Assembly (NCBI RefSeq): GCF_000236705.1
Contig: NC_016599.1
Location: forward strand, 1,984,001 to 2,048,000
DNA length: 64,000 bases
Reading direction: 5' to 3'
Origin: Owenweeksia hongkongensis DSM 17368
GTDB taxonomy: Bacteria; Bacteroidota; Bacteroidia; Flavobacteriales; Schleiferiaceae
In this document: in pieces, positions 18,027-26,649 of the stretch
How the letters are laid out: every line of letters begins with the position of its first letter
Position numbering within the stretch: the first letter of the stretch is position 1
Made by a program: the position numbers and the translations under genes
Notes under the pieces: model-generated
The model's input: only the letters and a program-made list of their open reading frames with translations
What the model was told of the DNA's origin: nothing
Databases searched by the model: none

Positions 18027-19259
18027 CTAACTGAAATCCCAACTTACCAGAAACCCAACAGCTTCCAAATCCTCCCAAAAAGACTGATAGCTCTTAGCTA
18101 CTACCTCAGGATTGTTGATTGTAATTGGCGCCATTAAAGCCAATGGCGCAAAAGCCATCGCCATTCGGTGATCTTCATAAGTATCGAAAATAACACCCTC
18201 AAGGTTTTGAATTCCTTTTTTTACTTCCAGGAAGTCATCACCAATTTCTATTTCGGCTCCGGTTTTTTCCAATTCAGTTTTTAAAGCTTTGAGGCGGTCT
18301 GTCTCTTTTATTCGCAACGTTTGGAGCCCCGTAATTTTGGCTGGTAAATTTTTGGCCGCAAACACCACGGCTAATGTCTGAGCGAGGTCAGGATTATGAA
18401 CTAGGTTGATGTCAAATCTCTGCTGTTTCACCTCTCCCTTTTTTAAGCGAAAGCCGCTACCAATAAAGAGGGACTGTATACCAAGTGGCTCAAACAACCC
18501 TCTTACAGAAGCATCTCCCTGCAGGCTGTGTTGCAAAAAACCTGGCAAATAAATTTCGGCTTCATCCGTCAAAAGTGCAATGGCATACCAATACGAAGCG
18601 GCACTCCAATCGGGCTCTACAACCGAGCTTTGAATCTCCTTTGCTTTTTGATGTGGAATGATAATATCTTCCTCATCCAATTTCGCGTCAAAACCTAACT
18701 TACGCATAAGGTTTGCCGTAAGGTAGATGTATGGAGCTGAAACTGAAAAGCCCTTTAACTTGAGGTGAATCCCCTCTTTCATACCGGGACCAATCATCAT
18801 AAGGGCACTAATAAACTGACTACTTACCGAACCGTCAATTTCTAAAGTGCCGCCTGCTAATTGTTGACCTTCTATTTTTAAAGGAGGATAGCCTTCTTTA
18901 TCGAGGTAAGTGATTTTTGCGCCAAGCTTATTGAGCGCATCCACCAAAATACCAATAGGTCGCTCGTGCATCCGCTCGCTGCCCGAAAGAGTAATGTTCC
19001 TTCCTGCCTTGGTGGCATTAAAAGCGGTATTGAATCGCATAGCCGTGCCAGCATCACCTATATTTATTTCACTATTTTCTGACTCAAGAGCTGCCTTCAT
19101 AAATGAAGTATCTCTGCTATCCGATATTTTACCAATGTTGAGATTTGGGAAATATAAGTGCTTCAACAAAAGCAAACGATTGGACTCACTCTTACTCCCT
19201 GGGACTTCTATTTTGCCAATCACTTTTGATGTGGCATGCGAAAGTTTGATAGCACTCAT
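18027..19259 (-). CDS. aroA: 3-phosphoshikimate 1-carboxyvinyltransferase
   Basis: EPSP synthase joins shikimate 3-phosphate and PEP in the shikimate pathway. The 410-residue protein has the substrate-binding start KIEVPGSKSESNRLLLL near residue 16, INIGDAGTAMRFNTAF near 66, ERMHERPIG near 94, the SSQFISALMM segment near 146, and the late RIKETDRLKAL and DHRMAMAFAPLAL motifs. Its ATG directly follows the aroB TAA (TAAATG), so the two are cotranscribed and coupled. Confidence 0.96.
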   Translation of the reverse strand: MSAIKLSHATSKVIGKIEVPGSKSESNRLLLLKHLYFPNLNIGKISDSRDTSFMKAALESENSEINIGDAGTAMRFNTAFNATKAGRNITLSGSERMHERPIGILVDALNKLGAKITYLDKEGYPPLKIEGQQLAGGTLEIDGSVSSQFISALMMIGPGMKEGIHLKLKGFSVSAPYIYLTANLMRKLGFDAKLDEEDIIIPHQKAKEIQSSVVEPDWSAASYWYAIALLTDEAEIYLPGFLQHSLQGDASVRGLFEPLGIQSLFIGSGFRLKKGEVKQQRFDINLVHNPDLAQTLAVVFAAKNLPAKITGLQTLRIKETDRLKALKTELEKTGAEIEIGDDFLEVKKGIQNLEGVIFDTYEDHRMAMAFAPLALMAPITINNPEVVAKSYQSFWEDLEAVGFLVSWDFS

Positions 19260-20336
19260 TTAGGCTAAAATTTTAGTCAGTTTCAAGGCTTCGATGATGT
19301 CTTCCTTAGAAACCGGAACATCCACCACACCGTTTCCAATTTGAGTAATCAGCGTAAACCTCAACTCATCTCCTCTATTTTTTTTGTCGCCTTGTATTAC
19401 CTCCATTAAATCTTCCGCTTTCGCTAAAAAGGATACATCTTGATAAATTTCTTCGAAAACACTTCTTATTTCCTCAGCCTCAGGGTCGCTTAGAGCTGCA
19501 TATTTTTGAGAAAGATGGGTTTCAGTAATCATCCCCAAAGCAATAGCTTCTCCATGTAGAAGAGGACTATCCGTTTCTAAACTTAGGCTTTCGATAGCAT
19601 GGCCAATGGTATGTCCAAAGTTGAGCACTTTGCGCGGTCCAGCTTCCCTAAAATCTTTATCAATCACCTCCTGCTTTATAGCAATGGATTTGCGAATCAT
19701 CTCCTCAGTGGGTACTTCCTCGGCAATGTCAAACTCAATAAGCTCTTTCCAATATTCAGCATCGGCAATAAGTCCGTGTTTCAGCATCTCTGCAAAACCG
19801 CTTCTCACTTCCTCCTCAGGTAATGTTTCCAAAAAATCAGGGATTACACATACCGCTTCAGGATTTTGAAACAAACCAATTCGATTTTTATAATGAGCCA
19901 AATTGATACCATTTTTACCGCCATTGGAGGCATCCACCATTGCCAAAAGTGAAGTGGGAATATTCACAAATGGAAGGCCTCGCATGTAGGTCCCTGCAAG
20001 GAAGCCACCAAGGTCCGTAATTACACCTCCTCCAAGATTTATTACTAAAGAATGGCGGTCAGCCTGCAACTCAGACATCACCATCCAAAGCTGCACAAGC
20101 ACTTCGGGCGACTTAGTATCTTCACCAGCTTCTACTTCCAGCACTTCACAGCGTGGTAAATCGCCTAATGATTGTAATAAATAAGGAAGGCACAAATCGT
20201 GGGTATTTTCATCTACCACAAAAAAAATACTGGAGTAATCGCCTTTGGCAATAAAGGTTTTGAGATGGGAAAATGCATTTTCACCAAACCAAATCAGGTT
20301 TTTATCGTTCACTAGATAACGGATTGCTTTTTTCAA
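19260..20336 (-). CDS. aroB: 3-dehydroquinate synthase
   Basis: AroB cyclises DAHP to 3-dehydroquinate, the second shikimate step, using NAD and a divalent metal. Visible landmarks in the 358-residue protein are the NAD-binding NLGGGVITDLGGFLAGTYMRG region near 100, the SLLAMVDASNGGKNGIN segment near 133, and the metal ligands in GFAEMLKHG and LNFGHTIGHAIE (His residues) between 185 and 250. It starts with a TTG at 20336 and lies upstream of aroA. It diverges from the proline dehydrogenase gene, with 70 bp between. Confidence 0.96.
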   Translation of the reverse strand: MKKAIRYLVNDKNLIWFGENAFSHLKTFIAKGDYSSIFFVVDENTHDLCLPYLLQSLGDLPRCEVLEVEAGEDTKSPEVLVQLWMVMSELQADRHSLVINLGGGVITDLGGFLAGTYMRGLPFVNIPTSLLAMVDASNGGKNGINLAHYKNRIGLFQNPEAVCVIPDFLETLPEEEVRSGFAEMLKHGLIADAEYWKELIEFDIAEEVPTEEMIRKSIAIKQEVIDKDFREAGPRKVLNFGHTIGHAIESLSLETDSPLLHGEAIALGMITETHLSQKYAALSDPEAEEIRSVFEEIYQDVSFLAKAEDLMEVIQGDKKNRGDELRFTLITQIGNGVVDVPVSKEDIIEALKLTKILA

Positions 20337-20406
20337 AATATCTTTGGCAAAGTAATAAAACCGTGAGCCAACCTAGCTTTTTGTAACCCAATAAATTTTT
20401 GCGTGA

Positions 20407-21573
20407 ATGGTAAACTTTGACGACACCAAAACGGCTTTTGCCACCAAAACAGATAGCCAATTAAAAAAGGCCTACTGGCTATTTAAATTGGTAGCAAACC
20501 AAAAGCTGGTTTCGTTTGGAAAATGGTCTTCGGCCTTAGCCATGAAAATTGGACTTCCTATAAAAGGAATGGTGAAAGCTACGGTATACGACCAGTTTGT
20601 AGGAGGTGAAACCATCAAAGATTGTCGCGATACCATTGAGGAATTGCACAAATATCAGGTGTATTCTATTCTCGATTATTCTGTAGAAGGAGCAAAAACA
20701 GAAGATGCTTTTGACGATACCATGGAAAAAACTTTGCAAACCATAAAATATGGCGGTGCGAGAGCGGGTGTTCCATTTGCTGTTTTTAAAATGACAGGTG
20801 TAGCACGATTTGGTCTTTTGCAAAAAGTAAGCGAAGGAAAAGAGTTGACAGAAGCAGAAAAGAAAGAATTTGCCAGAGCCAAAGACCGCATAGAAACTAT
20901 TTGTAAAGAAGCAGGAGAGCAACATATTTCCATACTCATTGATGCCGAAGAAAGCTGGATTCAGCAGGCGATTGACGATATAGCTTTGGAAATGATGCGC
21001 AAGCTCAACAAGGAAGAATGTATTGTGTACAACACGGCTCAGATGTATCGCTGGGATAGATTGGAGTACATCAAGCATTTGCATGAAATTGCCGAAAAGG
21101 AAAACTTTTATTGCGGTTTAAAACTTGTACGCGGTGCCTATATGGAAAAAGAGCGCGAGCGTGCTTACGAGATGGGCTACAAATCTCCTATTCAGCCGGA
21201 CAAAGAATCTACCGACAGGGATTATGACTTGGCCATCAATTACATTTTGGAAAACCATAAATACCTATATCTGGTAGCTGGTAGTCACAATGAAGAAAGT
21301 ACAAGAATGCTTACCAATTTAATGTTTGCCCATGGGCTTGAGAAAGGAAGCAAGCAAGTATGGTTTAGCCAGCTTTACGGAATGAGCGACAACCTTTCTT
21401 TTGTGCTAGCCAAAGAGGGATACAATGTGGTAAAATACTTGCCATTTGGCCCAATTGAAAAAACGCTTCCTTATTTAATAAGACGTGCTGAAGAAAATAC
21501 TTCAGCATCTGGACAAACTACTCGCGAGCTCAATCTTATTGAAAAAGAAATGAAGCGAAGAGGGATCGATTAG
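20407..21573 (+). CDS. Proline dehydrogenase
   Basis: A 388-residue FAD enzyme that oxidises proline to pyrroline-5-carboxylate, the first step of proline catabolism. It is a single-domain PRODH, not a fused PutA. The TIM-barrel core is seen in YSILDYSVEGA near 81, ISILIDAEESWIQQAID near 173, LKLVRGAYMEKERERA near 240, VAGSHNEESTRML near 297, and the active-site tail KYLPFGPIEKTLPYLIRRAEEN near 355. A separate P5C dehydrogenase is expected but is not in the window. Its transcript appears to end at the hairpin near 21.6 kb. Confidence 0.93.
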   Translation: MVNFDDTKTAFATKTDSQLKKAYWLFKLVANQKLVSFGKWSSALAMKIGLPIKGMVKATVYDQFVGGETIKDCRDTIEELHKYQVYSILDYSVEGAKTEDAFDDTMEKTLQTIKYGGARAGVPFAVFKMTGVARFGLLQKVSEGKELTEAEKKEFARAKDRIETICKEAGEQHISILIDAEESWIQQAIDDIALEMMRKLNKEECIVYNTAQMYRWDRLEYIKHLHEIAEKENFYCGLKLVRGAYMEKERERAYEMGYKSPIQPDKESTDRDYDLAINYILENHKYLYLVAGSHNEESTRMLTNLMFAHGLEKGSKQVWFSQLYGMSDNLSFVLAKEGYNVVKYLPFGPIEKTLPYLIRRAEENTSASGQTTRELNLIEKEMKRRGID

Positions 21574-21599
21574 TCCCTAAGGATATCTAGATGAAATTG

Positions 21600-21629
21600 A
21601 AAGCCATCGTTTAATAGCGGTGGCTTTTT
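21600..21629 (+). terminator. Terminator after proline dehydrogenase
   Basis: AAAGCCATCG pairs imperfectly with CGGTGGCTTT around a short AT-rich loop and is followed by a T-run. Confidence 0.7.
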
Positions 21630-21659
21630 ACTTTATGCCTATTTTCTTCTCATGCTTTC

Positions 21660-21734
21660 ATTCCGGGCAAGGAGCCGGAATCCACCCTTAAATCTACTCT
21701 ATAAACGAATTCCAGCCTGTCCCGTCAATGCGGG
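21660..21734. repeat. Palindrome-rich intergenic stretch
   Basis: ATTCCGG and CCGGAAT (21660-21666, 21675-21681) form a perfect inverted repeat around an 8-nt loop; 40 bp further on CCCG/CGGG (21721-21734) forms a second small one. The stretch is GC-richer than its surroundings, has no coding potential and follows a terminator, as REP-like elements often do. Confidence 0.4.
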
Positions 21735-21777
21735 AATCTTCGCCCTGCTTTGCTTGGAATGAGTGAGATATTATATT

Positions 21778-23544
21778 TTATTTCACCACGGTAACAAAAC
21801 CACGCTCATCTTTCACTCCGCCTCCTACTCCCACCGATATTTTATAGGTGTAAACTCCCGGCACAGTAACTCCATCATAACTACCATCCCAGCATTCTTC
21901 GGGGTTATTATTTTGATATATCATTTGCCCCCATCTATTGAATATAGAAATAGTATAGCTGACATACTGAATTACTGAAACCTTAAAACAATCATTAATT
22001 CCGTCACCATCGGGTGTAAAAGCATTAGGTACAAAAAGTAACATTTCACAACCTTCATCATTTACTTCAAAAGAGTAATCTTCAAAATCGCATGTATTAT
22101 CTACTTCCAGCAGATAATTACCAAGCTCCGATATTGTAAATGGGCTACTTACAAATTCACCATTTAGGTGATAATTAAAATCATTGGGGAAGGCGTATTC
22201 TGCTCGATCACCTTCGCATAAGGTAGTATCATTGATTACTAAATTAGGTAGAGGTTTAGCGTTTACATTAGAAATAGTAAAAGAATAAGCAGTGTCAAAA
22301 CATCCATTGCTCACCTCCAAGGTATGAACTCCGGTATCGGATACTGTGAAATTAGGCGGACTTACCATACCATCTAATATATAATCCAAATCTGTAGGTA
22401 AAGAATAACTTACCGGCTCTCCAGGACAAACTGTAGAATCTGACAATGTGAGATTTGGAAGACTTGCAAAGTCTTCAACTACTATGGTATCTACCAAGGT
22501 AAGGTCACAACCACAGTCTAACTCTACCCAATAAGTGCCTGGTGCGGTAATAGGTCTTAAGCTATCCGTACTTCCGTTGTCCCATTTTACGCTATTTGCA
22601 CCATCCGTTGAAAACGCTTTAAGCCAAACTGTATCTCCCCTACAAATTACAGTGTCATTACTACTAGTCAAAAGGCTATCAGGCGGGGGAACTTTAATAA
22701 GAGATAAGTCATCAACAAATAATGATGAACCTATTCTTTGTGATGAATCCAAAGCCGTGGTACTAATTATAGTACCTGATCTCAGGTTTTTAAACGAGGT
22801 ATTCGCCATATCATAAAAATTACCAATGGTAATATATTGCTCACCACCATTAGCTCTAAATGTACCCTCAAGCATATTATATTCAACCGTGTCTAAAATA
22901 AATTGAGTACTTGGCCACTCCACCTGAGGAACAATCCCTTGATTAGTAAAATGATTTAAACTAAAAATTCTTCTTTTATATGCGTTAAAGATAAATGCTT
23001 TAGTGGTGTCCCTTATAGGTACCTTTGAAAAATGTGCACCAAACCGATTTACGGTACATAAGTACTTGGTATAAAATGTATCAGTTTTTCTGTAGAACAA
23101 CGGCAATAAATACACTTCAAAATGATAATAACAACTAGCTACCAAAGAGTCGTGCAATTGGCTCTCCAAAAATGTCTTGCCAGATGATAGTGCCTCGCTA
23201 TTTCCCCCAGCACTAACTATTCCAAAAGCCTGTCCTGTTCTCGGTTTCAACAAATTCAAATAACCCTGCATATTTTCTAAAGAATCGGAGTTAACACCTC
23301 GCGAATTCCTAAGAGTTGGACTCCACCAATCTAGTACCCCAGGAAAATTCACCATTGAAGTGTCCGTCCCAATATGGTAATTATTGAAATCTTCGAAGGA
23401 GGGGTTCTTGATAAGATTTTGGGCTACCCCAACCTTAGCTAGCAGCATTAATGAAATACCATATATAAGGTACTTCTCTGAAATAAATTTATATATGCCT
23501 TGTAGATATTTCAAAATAATGTTTAAGCTACCAAAGTATTCCAT
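21778..23544 (-). CDS. Secreted protein with gliding-motility/T9SS type B C-terminal domain
   Basis: A large exported protein (588 residues from the ATG at 23544; the frame also opens at a TTG at 23568). A hydrophobic segment ending LAKVGVAQ is the signal peptide. The N-terminal third resembles the choice-of-anchor domains seen in such proteins: NLIKNPSFEDFN, VLDWWSPTLRNSRG. Two or three PKD/Ig-like units follow, marked by repeated PITAPGTYWVELDCG and ISELGNYLLEVDNTC segments. The last ~85 residues are a CHU_C-type domain, LFVPNAFTPDGDGINDCFKV, then ISIFNRWGQMIY and GVYTYKISV, which marks type B T9SS export. It is likely cell-surface or secreted; its ligand is unknown. Confidence 0.88.
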   Translation of the reverse strand: MEYFGSLNIILKYLQGIYKFISEKYLIYGISLMLLAKVGVAQNLIKNPSFEDFNNYHIGTDTSMVNFPGVLDWWSPTLRNSRGVNSDSLENMQGYLNLLKPRTGQAFGIVSAGGNSEALSSGKTFLESQLHDSLVASCYYHFEVYLLPLFYRKTDTFYTKYLCTVNRFGAHFSKVPIRDTTKAFIFNAYKRRIFSLNHFTNQGIVPQVEWPSTQFILDTVEYNMLEGTFRANGGEQYITIGNFYDMANTSFKNLRSGTIISTTALDSSQRIGSSLFVDDLSLIKVPPPDSLLTSSNDTVICRGDTVWLKAFSTDGANSVKWDNGSTDSLRPITAPGTYWVELDCGCDLTLVDTIVVEDFASLPNLTLSDSTVCPGEPVSYSLPTDLDYILDGMVSPPNFTVSDTGVHTLEVSNGCFDTAYSFTISNVNAKPLPNLVINDTTLCEGDRAEYAFPNDFNYHLNGEFVSSPFTISELGNYLLEVDNTCDFEDYSFEVNDEGCEMLLFVPNAFTPDGDGINDCFKVSVIQYVSYTISIFNRWGQMIYQNNNPEECWDGSYDGVTVPGVYTYKISVGVGGGVKDERGFVTVVK

Positions 23545-23748
23545 ATATTTTAGAACCACAAAAAACAATTAGTTGCCTGAAATTTGACATTATATTCTTA
23601 AAGCAAATCCTAAATTTTAAGACCGTATTCTAAGGCTTTGGAAAAGTTTGCTAAATCTATCTACTCCAAAATCTTTTCCTAATTTCTTCCACCAAATTCC
23701 AACCTCTTGGAATTTTGCCAGTCTTTACCATACAGAACCAAGCAACCG

Positions 23749-24300
23749 TTGGAAGAAAACCTGCAACAAGACCTGATTAACAAATGCCTTAAGGGCGATT
23801 CGCTGGCGCAATACAGACTTTTTGATTTGTATGTAAAAGCGATGTACAACACTGTGCTACGCTTGGTTGAAAATAAAATGGAAGCCGAAGACATTGTGCA
23901 GGAAGGCTTTGTGAAAGCATTTGGTAAGCTAGACCAGTTTAAAGGGAATTCAACTTTTGGAGCTTGGCTAAAACGGATTATGGTAAACCAAGCTTTGGAT
24001 AGCTTAAAAAAGAAGAGCCTCGAAATAGTTCCCTTTCCAGTAAATGAGGCCGCTTTTGAAGATGATCATTCACCTGAAGAGAGCAACGACTTAATGCCTA
24101 GTCCGGCAGTGGTAAATGCGCAAATACTAAAATTACCCAAGGGCTGCAGAATGATTTTCACCCTTTATCAAATAGAGGGGTATGAGCAAAAGCAAGTGGC
24201 CGAAATGCTGGATGTTTCGCTAAGCACTGTAAAAACACAGTATCGAAGAGCCCGATTACTATTGAAAGAACGATTAATGGCACTGAAAGATGAAAGATAA
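23749..24300 (+). CDS. ECF-type RNA polymerase sigma factor
   Basis: An alternative sigma factor of about 183 residues. Region 2 is NTVLRLVENKMEAEDIVQEG followed by FVKAFGKLDQFKG; region 4 is the helix-turn-helix EGYEQKQVAEMLDVSLSTVK. Length and content match ECF sigma-70 proteins. The frame is open from a TTG at 23707, but the family start fits better at the TTG at 23749 (LEENLQQDLINKCLKGD); no ATG is available. It overlaps the next gene by 11 nt, a putative anti-sigma factor, and heads a three-gene operon. Confidence 0.9.
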   Translation: MEENLQQDLINKCLKGDSLAQYRLFDLYVKAMYNTVLRLVENKMEAEDIVQEGFVKAFGKLDQFKGNSTFGAWLKRIMVNQALDSLKKKSLEIVPFPVNEAAFEDDHSPEESNDLMPSPAVVNAQILKLPKGCRMIFTLYQIEGYEQKQVAEMLDVSLSTVKTQYRRARLLLKERLMALKDER

Positions 24301-24880
24301 ATTCGATGAATATTTTGACGTCCACCGCAAAGAAATGGACACAGAGGAACCGAACCGAGCCTTGCTTTGGAAGGGCATCGATGCAGCTTTGGCACAAAAC
24401 AAATACAGCCAAAAACTACAGCTATGGCGAATTGCTGCCGTGATTTTAGCCTTTGTAGCTGTGGGTCAACTCGCTTATATTTTGGTGAGCCAAGGTGAAA
24501 ATCAAAAGATGAGGAACGAAACTCAATTGGCTGCTGAAAGCAAATCTTCTGGTGCGTTTGAAACACTTGAGGCCAGCTACCAAACAGAGGTAAAAACACT
24601 TGAAGAAAAAGTAAATTCAAAAGAAATAGACCGCTCAGAATACGCCTTGCTTTTGGAAGAGCTGGATTATATTGAAGAAATGGAAACAGATTTTAAAACT
24701 GACATTCCATTGGCAAATGACAAGGAGCGAATAGCCGCCATTTTGGTAGACACGTATGAGAAGAAAATCATGCTTCTAGAAAGGCTTCTTCAACAAATAG
24801 ACCGCAACGAAAAACAAAAGGAGAAACTGGAAAAGAACTGGATTCCGCTTAACAACTCCAACAAATCACTATCGCTATGA
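24290..24880 (+). CDS. Putative membrane anti-sigma factor
   Basis: A 196-residue single-pass membrane protein: cytoplasmic N-terminus (1-43), a membrane helix near 45-66 (AAVILAFVAVGQLAYIL), then a charged helical, probably coiled-coil, region (about 75-185) rich in Glu, Lys and Leu. It overlaps the sigma gene by 11 nt and the solenoid gene by 4 nt. Position and topology are typical of an anti-sigma factor holding the ECF protein at the membrane, but I see no zinc-binding HxxxCxxC motif. The role is therefore inferred from context. Confidence 0.65.
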   Translation: MKDKFDEYFDVHRKEMDTEEPNRALLWKGIDAALAQNKYSQKLQLWRIAAVILAFVAVGQLAYILVSQGENQKMRNETQLAAESKSSGAFETLEASYQTEVKTLEEKVNSKEIDRSEYALLLEELDYIEEMETDFKTDIPLANDKERIAAILVDTYEKKIMLLERLLQQIDRNEKQKEKLEKNWIPLNNSNKSLSL

Positions 24881-26202
24881 AAACCTTGATTTCTTATACA
24901 AAATTCGTTTTGGCAGTAGCGGTAATAGTCTTTGCTCTGCCTCTTTCTGCCAAAGGACTACGCAGCACAATTACAGACACCAAGGTGATAAAGAAAAGCT
25001 TTGATGTGAACGCTGATGCGCAATTTAACCTCACCGGAAGGGAGGCGGATATCAACATCACCACCTGGAATCAAAACAAAGTGGAAGTAACTGTTACAAT
25101 TATCGTAGAAGCTTTTGAACAAGAAGAGCTTGACAAAATGCTGGACGCTTTGGTTCCAAACATTACAGGTAGCCGAACAAATGTAACAGTGGAAGGACCT
25201 CCCTGTGGGCAACAGGAAACCGTGATTGGAAACCGTAGGAGAATAAAGATGAACAATGAGGTGTATAAAATAAAAAGCTACCGATTTAAGTATGACATTA
25301 AAATGCCCGCTACCAATCATGTAAATCTCAAAAATCGCTTTGGAAATGTAAACATGGACAGACACACCGCCATGGTAGATTTAGAACTTTATGAGTGCGA
25401 ACTGAAAGGCTCAGGAATCAACTCTTTATCCACCGTTGCCAACCTTCGTTTTACGGATGGAAGTCTGGGCTCAACAAAAGCTTTAGATTTAAAAATATAT
25501 GAGGGCGATGTAATTCTACAAGAGGCCACAGCAATGACTTTGGACTGTAAGTTCTCTAATTTCAACATCACCCGTGTTCAGGATGCAAACCTTTCCGCTT
25601 ATGAATCTAATGTAGATTTAGGGGTCACCAATATTGTTTCTGCCAAGCAAAACTTTGGAAAGCTAAAAATTGCTGAAGCAAAGATTTTGAACCTAAAAAG
25701 TTATGAACTGAAGTTGGAGGCGGGTCAAGTGGAAACCCTCAATTTTTCGGATTGTAAATTCTCAAAATTCACTTTTGGCCAAGCCGGAAAGGTTACCGTA
25801 ACTTCTGCCTATGAATGCACCATGACGATTGGTCAATTGCAATCTATGACCATAGATGCTAAATTTTCTACCCTCAACATTGGTCAGCTGGAAACCTCGG
25901 TAGTGCTCACAGGATATGAGTCGAGCCTAAATATTGGTAGCGTTTCAAAAAACTTTACAAAACTAAGTGTGGATGGAAAATTTTGTAGCGCCAATATAAA
26001 CCTAAGCAAAGGCGCAGGCTACAACTTAAATGCAGACCTCAGCTTTGGATCTCTTCAATTTCCAAAAGAAAACATGGAGAATCTCAAGGTAAATAAAGAA
26101 GGAAATAAGGTATCCGTATCAGGTAAAACACGCGCATACAATGGAAATACCTCTATCAGCCTTAAAGGATATGAAACGAGTGTAAACTTAACTAGTAACT
26201 AG
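24877..26202 (+). CDS. Exported beta-solenoid protein, DUF4097-like
   Basis: A 441-residue exported protein with a signal peptide (1-25, ending PLSAKG). Residues 35-150 contain the VNADAQFNLTGREADINI and NQNKVEVTVTIIVEA strands typical of DUF4097-type putative adhesins. From about 155 to 430 the sequence repeats every 20-25 residues in two alternating forms: rungs with a Tyr-Glu pair (LELYECEL, LKIYEGDV, LSAYESNV, LKSYELKL, LTGYESSL) and rungs with a Lys-Phe-Ser turn (LDCKFSNF, SDCKFSKF, IDAKFSTL, VDGKFCSA). This predicts a long two-faced solenoid. It is the probable effector of the ECF operon; its ligand is unknown. Confidence 0.75.
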   Translation: MKTLISYTKFVLAVAVIVFALPLSAKGLRSTITDTKVIKKSFDVNADAQFNLTGREADINITTWNQNKVEVTVTIIVEAFEQEELDKMLDALVPNITGSRTNVTVEGPPCGQQETVIGNRRRIKMNNEVYKIKSYRFKYDIKMPATNHVNLKNRFGNVNMDRHTAMVDLELYECELKGSGINSLSTVANLRFTDGSLGSTKALDLKIYEGDVILQEATAMTLDCKFSNFNITRVQDANLSAYESNVDLGVTNIVSAKQNFGKLKIAEAKILNLKSYELKLEAGQVETLNFSDCKFSKFTFGQAGKVTVTSAYECTMTIGQLQSMTIDAKFSTLNIGQLETSVVLTGYESSLNIGSVSKNFTKLSVDGKFCSANINLSKGAGYNLNADLSFGSLQFPKENMENLKVNKEGNKVSVSGKTRAYNGNTSISLKGYETSVNLTSN

Positions 26203-26204
26203 CC

Positions 26205-26582
26205 TTAAAGCTTTTTGAACTCCAGGGCAGTGGCAACACTATCACAATTCTGCCACTCCATGGCAAAAGAAAGTCTATCCTCTCGTTTAAGATCTATCCA
26301 GTAGGTTTTGCAAGAATCCATGCCTCTATCGGTTTTTTCGAAATCTACCTTTCCCCCACGCATCATATCCTGAATATCTGCAGAGTCAAGGCTTGATTCA
26401 TCAAGCTGGCGCTGAATATCGGCTGGTATTACCATTTGCTTTCCGCGAATGTCATACAACACTCTATCATTCGGGAAGTATGTACATTGAATATCGTCTC
26501 TGTCTCCAAACATGAAAACAACAACCATCGTACCAAGGCCTACTCCCAAAAGGTAGAACAGCGCTTTCTTTAAAAACTTCAT
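26205..26582 (-). CDS. Conserved-looking hypothetical protein with membrane anchor
   Basis: A 125-residue protein with one N-terminal hydrophobic helix (6-26) followed by MFGDRDDIQCTYFPNDRVLYDIRGK and a charged C-terminal part. I do not recognise a characterised family, though similar FGDRxxIxCxYFPNxRVL proteins occur in Flavobacteria to my recollection. It ends three bases from the convergent solenoid gene. The three Cys at about residues 33, 91 and 113 may be conserved. No function is assigned. Confidence 0.7.
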   Translation of the reverse strand: MKFLKKALFYLLGVGLGTMVVVFMFGDRDDIQCTYFPNDRVLYDIRGKQMVIPADIQRQLDESSLDSADIQDMMRGGKVDFEKTDRGMDSCKTYWIDLKREDRLSFAMEWQNCDSVATALEFKKL

Positions 26583-26649
26583 GAAAAAAATTTTGGCAAA
26601 AATAGGTAACCGTTTGGTCTTAATGACCCAGTGAAAAGATTAAATGATA

